Origin: UBA11524 sp964542315
GTDB taxonomy: Bacteria > Bacillota > Clostridia > Christensenellales > Aristaeellaceae
Direction: 5' to 3'
Assembly: GCA_964542315.1 (NCBI GenBank)
Contig: CAZIUA010000061.1
Coordinates: 1 to 16,328 of the forward strand
Length of the DNA: 16,328 bases
Part shown: piece after piece, positions 1 to 7,821 of the stretch
How the letters are laid out: each line of letters opens with the position of its first letter
How positions within the stretch are numbered: position 1 is the first letter of the stretch
Notes under the pieces: generated by a model
Told to the model about the DNA's origin: nothing
Database searches by the model: none
What the model saw: the letters and a program-made list of their open reading frames with translations, nothing else
Position numbers and translations under genes: made by a program

Positions 1-822
1 TGCGTGGCGCTGATCTGCCTTGCGCCGCTGGTGTATGTGCTGGCCGTGTCCTTCTCCGCCAATGATGCGGTGAAGGCGGGGCTTGTCACCTTCTGGCCGG
101 TGAAGTTCACGACGGTGGGTTATGAATACCTGCTGCAAAACCAGATGTTCTGGCGGAGCATGCTCAATTCGATCATCCGGGTCATCCTGGGCACACTCAT
201 CAATCTGCTGTGCACCTGTCTGGTGGCGTTCCCGCTGAGCCGGACGAATGAGAAATTCAAGCTCCGCACGCTGTACGCCTGGTTCTTCTTCATCCCCATG
301 CTGGTGGGCGGCGGCCTGATCCCGTCCTACATGGTCGTGAAGGAGACCGGCATCATGAACACCATCTGGGCGCTGGTCATCCCCGGTGCTGTGCCGGTGT
401 TCTATGTCATGGTGCTGCTGAATTTCTTCCGCAACCTGCCCTCCGAGCTGGAGGAGGCTGCCCTGATCGACGGCGCGGGACAATTCCGCGTCCTGGCGCA
501 GGTGTATCTGCCGCTGAGCACGCCGTCCCTGGCGACGATCGCGGTGTACGCCATCCTGGGGCACTGGAACGACTGGTTCTCCGGCTCGATCTACCTGAAC
601 AAGCTGTCGGACTTCCCGCTGATGACCTATTTGCAGACGGTCGTGGTCAATTACGATCCGAACAAGCTCTCGCCCTCCGAGCTGGAGCGCATGTCCAAGC
701 TGGGCAGCGAAACCATGGAGGCCGCGCAGATCTTTGTCAGCATGCTGCCTGTGCTGATCACCTATCCCTTCTTCCAGCGTTACTTCACTAAGGGCCTGAT
801 GATGGGCGGCGTCAAGGGTTGA
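1..822 (+). CDS. Carbohydrate ABC transporter permease, LplC/YtcP type (5' truncated by window edge)
   Basis: Inner-membrane permease subunit of a CUT1-type sugar importer; it would pair with a second permease, a lipoprotein binding protein and an ATPase, none of which is in the window. The frame is open from base 1, so the true start lies upstream; about 273 codons are visible against roughly 295 for the family, so some 20 residues are missing. Hydrophobic segments fall near residues 1-18, 54-80, 88-112, 121-143, 172-195 and 238-258 (counted from base 4). The permease signature EEAALIDGAG, followed by a VYLPLS segment, lies at about 150-172; this loop docks on the ATPase. The C-terminus FFQRYFTKGLMMGGVKG is typical of the LplC/YtcP branch, which usually handles complex oligosaccharides. 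It heads a run of five glycoside hydrolase genes, so the cargo is probably a plant cell-wall oligosaccharide (inference). Confidence 0.93.
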   Translation, partial: CVALICLAPLVYVLAVSFSANDAVKAGLVTFWPVKFTTVGYEYLLQNQMFWRSMLNSIIRVILGTLINLLCTCLVAFPLSRTNEKFKLRTLYAWFFFIPMLVGGGLIPSYMVVKETGIMNTIWALVIPGAVPVFYVMVLLNFFRNLPSELEEAALIDGAGQFRVLAQVYLPLSTPSLATIAVYAILGHWNDWFSGSIYLNKLSDFPLMTYLQTVVVNYDPNKLSPSELERMSKLGSETMEAAQIFVSMLPVLITYPFFQRYFTKGLMMGGVKG

Positions 823-870
823 GCACTGCTGCTGACAGCTGCGGACGCTGTATGCCGGTTTTTCTTTCTT

Positions 871-892
871 CCCACGCTTTCTGAGCGGTGGG
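871..892 (+). other. Intercistronic hairpin without T-tract
   Basis: CCCACGC and GCGGTGGG form a 7-bp stem with one bulged G around a 7-nt loop, in the 100-nt gap between the permease and the first hydrolase. No run of T follows, so it is unlikely to stop transcription. It may mark an mRNA processing or stability site that separates transporter and enzyme expression (inference). Confidence 0.35.
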
Positions 893-922
893 CTGATCCT
901 GATTAAGATGGAGGACTGACAA

Positions 923-2005
923 ATGAGAATGCGCTGGACCAAAGAACAAGCCTGGGCATGGTACAATGCGCGGCCGTGGCTGATGGGCATCAACTATGTG
1001 CCGTCCATCACGCTGCACTGCATGGAGCTGTGGCAGAGCGATACCTATGATGAAGTGATCAAGAGCGTCCGCAAGGAGTTTGAACTGATGGCAGGCATCG
1101 GCTTGAATGGCGTGCGCATGTTCCTGCCCTTCAATGTGTGGTATCATGACCGCGAAAAGTTCCTTGACCGGCTGGACCATTTCCTGGGTGAGCTGGATGC
1201 ATGCGGCATCACCATGATGCCAGTGCTTTTCAATGACTGTGTTGGCTTTGGCAGACCGGATAATATCGAACCCGGTCTGCCAAAGGGATGGCATCAATAT
1301 GACATTGGCCATCACGGCGGACATAAGGAAAATCCCTTTACGGGCGAAAAAGAACGCAAGGGCTGGATCTACTGGGATGAGCCGGACTGGCGGCCTGTGA
1401 TGGAGGAGTATCTGCGCTCGGTCATCGGCCGGTTCCGGGATGATCCGCGCATCTATGCCTGGGATCTCTGGAATGAGCCGGGCAACAGCAATCGCCATGA
1501 CATGAGCATCCCGTATCTCCGGCGCGCATTTGAGGTGGCGAGGGAAATGGATCCCATCCAGCCGCTGACGGCGGCGCCCTGGAGCTATCCGGAGGATTAC
1601 GGCGTGGATCCCGATGCGGATGTGGAGAGCATTCAGCGCGTGGCCCTGGATGAATCCGACATCGTCACCTTCCATCAGTATGAAGGCATTGACCGCGTGC
1701 GTCATGTCGTCGAGGGCTTGAAGCGCGAAGGCCGTCCGATGATGAATACGGAGTGGCTCAACCGCATTCAGGGGAATCTCATCAAGGACAATCTGCCGCT
1801 GTATCATGACGAACGGATCGGCAGCTACAGTTGGGGATTGGTGGCGGGAAAGTCGCAGTTCTTCCTTCCCTGGGATGAATTGTGGAAAAAACGCGATCTT
1901 CCGCTGAACCTGTGGCAGCATGATCTGTTTGACACCTTCCACACGCCCTATGACCGCGAGGAGCTGGCGCTGATGCGCAAGCTCAGCCCGAAAAACAAGG
2001 CATAA
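923..2005 (+). CDS. Clan GH-A glycoside hydrolase, GH5-like (cellulase-fold), cytoplasmic
   Basis: Retaining (beta/alpha)8-barrel glycosidase of 360 residues. The start ATG follows GGAGGA at about 8 nt. Barrel strand 1 is seen as PWLMGINYVPS (18-28). The acid/base glutamate is E185 in AWDLWNEPGN, and the nucleophile is probably E277 in MMNTEWLN. HQY at 251-253 fits the conserved strand-6 His/Tyr region of clan GH-A. There is no signal peptide and no carbohydrate-binding module, so it should act in the cytoplasm on imported oligosaccharides. Substrate cannot be read from the sequence: such proteins are often labelled cellulase-family or 1,4-beta-xylanase-like, but the CAZy family is not certain. 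The surrounding GH39, GH3 and GH127 genes favour a xylan- or arabinan-type oligosaccharide (inference). It is followed 13 nt later by the GH39-type gene. Confidence 0.85.
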   Translation: MRMRWTKEQAWAWYNARPWLMGINYVPSITLHCMELWQSDTYDEVIKSVRKEFELMAGIGLNGVRMFLPFNVWYHDREKFLDRLDHFLGELDACGITMMPVLFNDCVGFGRPDNIEPGLPKGWHQYDIGHHGGHKENPFTGEKERKGWIYWDEPDWRPVMEEYLRSVIGRFRDDPRIYAWDLWNEPGNSNRHDMSIPYLRRAFEVAREMDPIQPLTAAPWSYPEDYGVDPDADVESIQRVALDESDIVTFHQYEGIDRVRHVVEGLKREGRPMMNTEWLNRIQGNLIKDNLPLYHDERIGSYSWGLVAGKSQFFLPWDELWKKRDLPLNLWQHDLFDTFHTPYDREELALMRKLSPKNKA

Positions 2006-2018
2006 GGGAGGATGGAGC

Positions 2019-3923
2019 ATGAAGAAAACAGCCCGATACCTGCTTTTGATTTTGATGATGCTTGTGGGGGGGACCGCTATGGCCGAGAACCGAACCGAAC
2101 TGACCGTGAATTTCTCGCAGCGTGAAGGTGTTCCGCTGCTGAAAAAGTATGCGCTGTTTAACAGCGGCATCGTTGACATGCCCAATTACATCCGCGATGT
2201 GGAGCTGTTTGACGATCTGCGTGTGGATTCCCTGCGCGTTGACCTGTTCATGGGCGAAAAGGGTCGTCCTTTTGCGCGTGTGGTGGATGGCACCGCCGAT
2301 GCGCTGGTGTATGACTTTGATAAGCTGGATCAGCTCGTTGCACTGCTGGCGGAGCATGATGTGCGCCCATACTGGGCATGGAGCTACATTCCGTATCCCC
2401 TCCAGCAGGATGGGGACTGGCGCAAGGGCCCAACGGATCTGGCAGCCTGGCAGGAAATGTTCCGCGTCTTTGCGGAGCATTACAAGGACAGCGGACTGCG
2501 CGTGGCCTACCACGAGGTCTACAACGAGCCCGACTGCGGTGATGTTTTCTACCTGGGCAGCATGCAGGATTACACCCAGCTGTACATCAGCGCGGTCAAG
2601 GGCCTGAAGGCGGGCGACCCTGATGCGGTCGTCGGCGGCCCCAGCAGCGCATTTGTGGACATCACGGGTGCGACGAACATCCGCCATTTCCTGTCCAGCG
2701 TGACAGAGGCGGGCGTTCCGCTGGACTTCTTCAGCTACCACAGCTATGGCTGCAATACCAAGCAGTATCTGAATCGCACGGGCCTTTCCAGAGCGTATCT
2801 GTCTGAGTATGTCAATTTCGATACGACGGAGCTGCATCTGAACGAGTATAACTCGCTGATCCAGCCTTTCGAGGCCAATGGTCCGGCGGAACATTCGCTG
2901 GGCGGTGCAACCATGCTGACCTCCTTCCAGCTGCTGCTGGAGGAAACGGACGTGACCCTGGCACACTGGGCGCAGTTCATGGATACCGGCTATGAGCCGC
3001 TGGGCGCGATCGACCCCTTCGGACGCATCAAGGCACCGTATTGGGCGTACTGGATGTACTGCCAGATGCCCGAGCAGCGCGTCCAGATCGTGGGCCTGCC
3101 GGATCAGAAGGACGAAGGGCTGCATGCCATGGCCTCCTGTGACAAGGAGACCGCCTGTATCCTGGCCTGGAATGATGATGCCCAAAGGGCTGTCAGCGCA
3201 CAGATCACGCTGCCCAAGCTGCCCTTCTCGCAGGGCAACGTGGAGATCTACGTCATGAACGATGCGGTGGATCCTTACTGGAACACCAATGGTGCGATCG
3301 AGGTCAAGCCTTCGCAGGTCATTGCTGCGGCGGACTTCGGCAACAGCATCGCGCTGGAGATTCCTGCTGGCGGTTTTGTGATGTATCGCTTTGTCAAGGA
3401 CGAAGTCACGAAGGAAGCGGCGCAGCCTGTGGGCGAGATGATCCGCAAGCGCTATTACTTCCAGGAGCGCAGCAAGAGCAGCTATTCCTTCTTCGACGAG
3501 ACGGATCAGACGGTCTATCTGGGCATGAATGGCGAGTACAGCAGCCGGGCGACCGTGGCGGTGGAGTGGAAGAACCTGCCGGATATGGTGTTCCTCAACA
3601 GCAAGTTCGGCGGCAAGTACACGGATATCGACCTGAATACGTCCTTCAGCGTGCGGGTAGATTATGCGGTGGATGACGAATATACCAAATCCGTCCTGTT
3701 CACCTTCATGCCCATCAATCCCCGCCGGAACTGCACGATGCCCTGGGGCACGATGGAAGCGCCGGATGAGATCGTCCTGTGCAACACGCTGCTCACGGGC
3801 AAGACACTGCTGATGCTCAAGAACTACGCCCCCGCCGGGTGGAATGGCCGTGCGATTGTGACCTACGACATGCATTCCACCGGCCCTGATACCTGGGTGG
3901 AGCTGACGATGAGCGGTCTGTAA
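2019..3923 (+). CDS. Secreted GH39-type glycosidase (beta-xylosidase-like) with extra C-terminal domain
   Basis: 634 residues; start fixed by AAGGGAGG 7 nt upstream. Residues 1-22 form a classical signal peptide (MKK, a hydrophobic core, then a TAMA-type cleavage site), with no lipobox cysteine, so the protein is probably released or loosely surface held. The barrel runs about 30-350. VYNEPD places the acid/base at E170 and LHLNEYNS the nucleophile at E276, the spacing expected for GH39 (beta-xylosidase, alpha-L-iduronidase and relatives). A beta-sandwich follows to about 460, ending in the GGFVMYRF pattern typical of glycosidase C-caps. Residues about 475-634 form a further domain rich in aromatic residues that I do not recognise. 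It is the only hydrolase in the operon with an export signal, so it probably acts upstream of import. Family assignment is good, substrate uncertain. Confidence 0.85.
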   Translation: MKKTARYLLLILMMLVGGTAMAENRTELTVNFSQREGVPLLKKYALFNSGIVDMPNYIRDVELFDDLRVDSLRVDLFMGEKGRPFARVVDGTADALVYDFDKLDQLVALLAEHDVRPYWAWSYIPYPLQQDGDWRKGPTDLAAWQEMFRVFAEHYKDSGLRVAYHEVYNEPDCGDVFYLGSMQDYTQLYISAVKGLKAGDPDAVVGGPSSAFVDITGATNIRHFLSSVTEAGVPLDFFSYHSYGCNTKQYLNRTGLSRAYLSEYVNFDTTELHLNEYNSLIQPFEANGPAEHSLGGATMLTSFQLLLEETDVTLAHWAQFMDTGYEPLGAIDPFGRIKAPYWAYWMYCQMPEQRVQIVGLPDQKDEGLHAMASCDKETACILAWNDDAQRAVSAQITLPKLPFSQGNVEIYVMNDAVDPYWNTNGAIEVKPSQVIAAADFGNSIALEIPAGGFVMYRFVKDEVTKEAAQPVGEMIRKRYYFQERSKSSYSFFDETDQTVYLGMNGEYSSRATVAVEWKNLPDMVFLNSKFGGKYTDIDLNTSFSVRVDYAVDDEYTKSVLFTFMPINPRRNCTMPWGTMEAPDEIVLCNTLLTGKTLLMLKNYAPAGWNGRAIVTYDMHSTGPDTWVELTMSGL

Positions 3924-3953
3924 GGGACGGCAGAACGAAAGGGGAATGGAGCG

Positions 3954-6050
3954 ATGGAACGAGAACTTGCCCGTCAGAAGGCAGAGGCGCTGGTGGCACA
4001 GATGACCATGGAAGAGGCCGCCAGCCAGATGCGCAACGATGCGCCTGCCATCCCCCGGCTGGGTATTCCTTCCTACAACTGGTGGAATGAAGCACTGCAT
4101 GGCGTTGCGCGTGCCGGACAGGCGACCATGTTCCCGCAGGCGATCGGCATTGGTGCGACGTTTGATCCGGAATTGACGCAGCGGCTGGGCGATGTGGCCG
4201 CAACAGAGGGGCGCGCCAAGTATCATGCGCTGTCTGCGCATGGTGACCGTGACATCTATAAGGGACTGACCTTCTGGTCGCCAAATGTGAATATCTTCCG
4301 TGATCCCCGGTGGGGACGCGGCCATGAAACATATGGCGAGGATCCCATGCTGACCAGCGAAATGGGCTGCGCCTATGTGCGCGGTCTGCAGGGCGATGGC
4401 GAAACGCTGAAGGCTGCCGCCTGTGCTAAGCATTTTGCAGTGCACTCCGGCCCGGAGAATATCCGGCATGAGTTCAACGCCGTTGCAACGCCCAAGGATA
4501 TGGCGGAAACATATTTGCCTGCCTTCAAGGCGCTGGTGCAGAAGGCGAAGGTCGAGTCCGTGATGGGTGCGTACAACCGCACCAATGGGGAACCCTGCTG
4601 TGCATCGGAGGCTCTGATGCACACCCTGCGCGACGAATGGGGCTTCGAGGGCCACTTCACTTCCGATTGCTGGGCGATCAAGGACTTCCACGGTGGCCAC
4701 GCGGTCACGAACAATGCCATGGAATCCGCTGCACTGGCGGTGCGCATGGGCTGCGATACGAACTGCGGCTGTACCTATAACTATCTCGTGGCGGCCTGCC
4801 TGAACGGGCTGGTGAAAGAGGAGGAGATCCGTGCCTGTGCGGTGCGTCTGTTCACCACGCGGTATATGCTGGGCATCATGGGCGAGGGCAGCGAATACGA
4901 CCAGATCCCGTATGATGTGGTCGAGTGTGATGAACATCAGGCCGTGGCGGACGAAGCAGCGCGCAAGGCTTGTGTGCTGCTGAAGAATGACGGAATGCTG
5001 CCCCTTGATGCGGAGAAGCTGAAAACCGTGGGCGTGATCGGCCCCAATGCCAACAGCCGGAAGGCGCTGATCGGCAATTACCATGGCACTTCCTCCCGTT
5101 ACATCACCGTGCAGGAGGGCTTGCAGGATGCGCTGGCCGGGAAGGCACGGGTGCTCTGCTCCGAGGGCAGCCATCTTTTCCTGGATAAGGTGGAGGATCT
5201 GTCCAGCAATATCGATGACCGCATTGCGGAGGCCGTCGTGGTCGCAGAGCGCAGCGATGCCGTGGTGCTCGTGGTCGGTCTGGATGAGAGCCTGGAGGGC
5301 GAGGAGCACGATCAGGGGAATCCCTATGGCTCCGACGATAAGCAGGATCTGCTTCTTCCGGCCTGTCAGCGCCGCCTGATGGATGCCGTGCTGGCTGTGG
5401 GCAAGCCGACTGTGATCGTGCTGATGGCCGGCAGTGCCATCGACCTTCAGGAGGCTGGCGAAAAGGCGAACGCTGTGCTGCTGCCCTGGTATCCGGGTGC
5501 GCAGGGCGGAAAGATCGTGGCGGATATCCTGCTGGGCAAGGTGTCCCCCTCCGGCAAGCTGCCCGTGACCTTCTATCACAATGAGCAGCTGAAGGAAATG
5601 CCTGAGTTTACCGACTATTCCATGACGAACCGTACATACCGCTATTTCCAGTCCGAGCCGCTGTATCCTTTCGGCTATGGCTTGACCTATGGTGATGTGT
5701 CTGTGGTGGATGCCCAGGTGCAGGAGGAAAACGACAAGGTGCTCGTGACCATGCAGCTGCATAATGCCGGGCGCATGGATACCGAGGAAGTGGCGCAGGT
5801 GTATTGCCAGAATGAGGGCAGTGCGAATGCGCCGACGAATCCGCGGCTGTGCGGCTTCCAGCGTGTCGCGGTCCCTGCGGGACAGCGTGTGCAGACCGTG
5901 GTGACCATCGACAAGGAGGCTTTCAAGGTCGTCAATGAGGAAGGTCTGCCTGTGCGCGAGGGGAACGTCGTGCTTTCCTGCGGCGTGGGACAGCCTGACA
6001 GCCGCACCGCGGCCCTCACGGGTCATCACTCCGTGGTGGTTCGTCTTTGA
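3954..6050 (+). CDS. GH3 beta-xylosidase / alpha-L-arabinofuranosidase-type glycosidase
   Basis: 698 residues, full length for the three-domain GH3 form (N-terminal barrel, alpha/beta sandwich, fibronectin-III cap). The start follows AAAGGGGA. YNWWNEALHGVAR (41-53), WSPNVNIFRDPRWGRGHETYGEDP (108-131) and AKHFAVHSGPE (158-168) are the marks of the beta-xylosidase/plant-type GH3 branch. The nucleophile is D238 in FTSDCW; the general acid/base is probably E448 or E450 in GLDESLEGEE, on the second domain. The FnIII-like cap covers about 585-698 (EEVAQVYCQ). No signal peptide, so cytoplasmic release of terminal xylose or arabinose from imported oligomers is likely. It sits 30 nt after the GH39-type gene and its stop lies 29 nt before the GH2 start preferred here. 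GH3 is broad in specificity, so beta-glucosidase activity cannot be excluded. Confidence 0.9.
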   Translation: MERELARQKAEALVAQMTMEEAASQMRNDAPAIPRLGIPSYNWWNEALHGVARAGQATMFPQAIGIGATFDPELTQRLGDVAATEGRAKYHALSAHGDRDIYKGLTFWSPNVNIFRDPRWGRGHETYGEDPMLTSEMGCAYVRGLQGDGETLKAAACAKHFAVHSGPENIRHEFNAVATPKDMAETYLPAFKALVQKAKVESVMGAYNRTNGEPCCASEALMHTLRDEWGFEGHFTSDCWAIKDFHGGHAVTNNAMESAALAVRMGCDTNCGCTYNYLVAACLNGLVKEEEIRACAVRLFTTRYMLGIMGEGSEYDQIPYDVVECDEHQAVADEAARKACVLLKNDGMLPLDAEKLKTVGVIGPNANSRKALIGNYHGTSSRYITVQEGLQDALAGKARVLCSEGSHLFLDKVEDLSSNIDDRIAEAVVVAERSDAVVLVVGLDESLEGEEHDQGNPYGSDDKQDLLLPACQRRLMDAVLAVGKPTVIVLMAGSAIDLQEAGEKANAVLLPWYPGAQGGKIVADILLGKVSPSGKLPVTFYHNEQLKEMPEFTDYSMTNRTYRYFQSEPLYPFGYGLTYGDVSVVDAQVQEENDKVLVTMQLHNAGRMDTEEVAQVYCQNEGSANAPTNPRLCGFQRVAVPAGQRVQTVVTIDKEAFKVVNEEGLPVREGNVVLSCGVGQPDSRTAALTGHHSVVVRL

Positions 6051-6079
6051 TGGATATCATTGAACAGGAGATGCATGCA

Positions 6080-7801
6080 ATGAATATGATTCCGCGTCCT
6101 GAATATCCGCGCCCGCAGTTTGTCCGCGACAGCTGGATGAACCTCAACGGCGTTTGGCAGTTTGAGATCGACCATGGTGCATCCGGCCGTGTACGCGGCC
6201 TGGTGGAGAAGGAACAGCTGGAAGGTACGATCACGGTGCCTTTCTGCCCGGAAAGCCAGCTGTCGGGCGTGAATTACAAGGACTTTATGGCGGCGGTGTG
6301 GTATCGGCGCACTTTCACCCTGCCGGAAAGCGCCAAGGGGCAGCGCGTGCTGCTGCATTTCGGTGCAGTGGACTACAAGTGCGAGGCCTGGGTGAACGGC
6401 AAGTCCGTTGGCGTCCATGAGGGCGGCTATGTTTCCTTCACCTTTGAGATCACTGATGCGCTGCAGGGCGGGGAAAACACCCTGGTCATCTGCGCGGATG
6501 ACAACCAGCGCGGCGGCCGTCAGCCCTTCGGCAAGCAGTCGGACAAGTTCAACTCCTACGCCTGCAGCTATACGCGCACGACGGGCATCTGGCAGACCGT
6601 ATGGCTGGAATGGGTGCCGCAGACCTATATCCGGTCCGTGAAGATGATCCCGGATGCAGAAAACGGTGTGCTGTTCCTTGATGCGGCGATCGATGGCTGT
6701 GCAGCGGCTATGACGCTGGATGCAGATGCCGCCTTTGCGGGAGAGGAGCAGGGCAGCGCAACCTGCAAGGTGGATGGTGACCATGCCCGGCTTCAGCTGC
6801 AGGTCAAGGACAAGAAACTGTGGATGGTGGGTCAGCCGAATCTGTATGATCTGAAGCTGACGCTCCGTCATGGGGACGAAGAGGTGGATGCGCTGGACAG
6901 CTATTTTGCGCTGCGTACGATCTCCTTCGACGGGAAAAAGTGCCTGATCAACGGAGAGCCTGTGTTCCAGCGGCTGATCCTCGATCAGGGCTTCTACCCG
7001 GATGGCATCTATACCGCGCCCACTGACGAGGCGCTCAAGCATGATATCGAGCTTTCCATGGCGATGGGCTTCAATGGCGCACGACTGCACCAGAAGGTGT
7101 TTGAGCAGCGCTTCCTCTATTGGGCGGATCACATGGGCTATATCTGCTGGGGCGAAATGCCCAGCTGGGGCATCGATCCTGCCAGGCCGCATACCATGAG
7201 CATCTTCCTGCGCGAATGGCTGGAATCCGTGGAACGTGACTTCTCCAGTCCCTGCATTGTGGGCTGGTGCCCCTACAACGAGGTCTGGGGCGAGAGCAAT
7301 GAAGGCCTTCGCGAGCTGACGCTGCAAATGACCTACCGCGCCACCAAGGCCATGGATCCGACGCGCCCCGTGATCGATGCCAGCGGGGGTCTGCACACGG
7401 AGACGGACATCTACGATGTGCACGACTATGAACAGAAGCCCGAGGTGTTCGGCGAGCACTACAAGCTTGGCGCACCGCTGTATGACTGGCTCGGCAACCG
7501 GCAGCATTATGATGGAAAGGCGCCTGTGTTTGTCAGCGAGTATGGCGGCATCCGCTGGACGGATGATGCAGCAGGCTGGGGCTATGGCGAAGCACCCAAG
7601 ACCCGTGAGGAGTTCATTGCCCGTTACAAGGGTCTGACGGAGGCGCTGCTGGCCAATCCCGATCACATGGGTCTGTGCTATACCCAGCTGACCGACGTGG
7701 AGCAGGAGCAGAACGGTCTGTACACCTATGACCGCAAGCCGAAGTTCCCGCCGGAGGTCATCCATGCGATCACCTCGCAGAAGGCTGCGATCGAAAAGTA
7801 A
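6080..7801 (+). CDS. GH2 family glycosidase (beta-galactosidase/glucuronidase-like fold)
   Basis: 573 residues from the chosen ATG, which has AGGAG 9 nt upstream and yields a normal GH2 N-terminus (PRPEYPRPQFVRDSWMNLNG). Earlier in-frame starts exist (TTG 6047, ATG 6050 overlapping the GH3 stop, ATG 6071) but lack a good ribosome site. Order of domains: jelly-roll sugar-binding domain about 10-165, immunoglobulin-like sandwich about 175-280, barrel about 285-573. The acid/base is E401 in CPYNEVWG and the nucleophile E487 in FVSEYGG. The protein is shorter than LacZ because it lacks the C-terminal LacZ domains. No signal peptide. GH2 includes beta-galactosidase, beta-mannosidase, beta-glucuronidase and alpha-L-arabinopyranosidase activities; which one applies is not decided. 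Operon position suggests removal of a side-chain sugar in the cytoplasm. Confidence 0.88.
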   Translation: MNMIPRPEYPRPQFVRDSWMNLNGVWQFEIDHGASGRVRGLVEKEQLEGTITVPFCPESQLSGVNYKDFMAAVWYRRTFTLPESAKGQRVLLHFGAVDYKCEAWVNGKSVGVHEGGYVSFTFEITDALQGGENTLVICADDNQRGGRQPFGKQSDKFNSYACSYTRTTGIWQTVWLEWVPQTYIRSVKMIPDAENGVLFLDAAIDGCAAAMTLDADAAFAGEEQGSATCKVDGDHARLQLQVKDKKLWMVGQPNLYDLKLTLRHGDEEVDALDSYFALRTISFDGKKCLINGEPVFQRLILDQGFYPDGIYTAPTDEALKHDIELSMAMGFNGARLHQKVFEQRFLYWADHMGYICWGEMPSWGIDPARPHTMSIFLREWLESVERDFSSPCIVGWCPYNEVWGESNEGLRELTLQMTYRATKAMDPTRPVIDASGGLHTETDIYDVHDYEQKPEVFGEHYKLGAPLYDWLGNRQHYDGKAPVFVSEYGGIRWTDDAAGWGYGEAPKTREEFIARYKGLTEALLANPDHMGLCYTQLTDVEQEQNGLYTYDRKPKFPPEVIHAITSQKAAIEK

Positions 7802-7821
7802 GGAAATGGGGGATAGAGCTG

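Noticed and set aside
871..892. Terminator between the permease and the first hydrolase.
   Set aside because: A hairpin is present but no T-tract follows, so transcription probably continues.
1983..6029. A 1348-codon open frame on the minus strand across the GH39 and GH3 genes, with similar long antisense frames at 812-2185, 6026-7765, 7726-9768 and 10579-11733.
   Set aside because: These frames are in exact register with the sense codons, where antisense stops can arise only from TTA, CTA or TCA. The genes hardly use these codons, so long antisense frames are expected. The products are His/Arg/Leu/Ile-rich and have no domain, while the sense proteins carry complete catalytic motifs.
6047..6079. 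Earlier GH2 starts (TTG 6047, ATG 6050, ATG 6071).
   Set aside because: No adequate ribosome site; AGGAG is ideally placed only for ATG 6080, and family similarity begins there. ATG 6050 overlapping the GH3 stop remains a lesser possibility through translational coupling.
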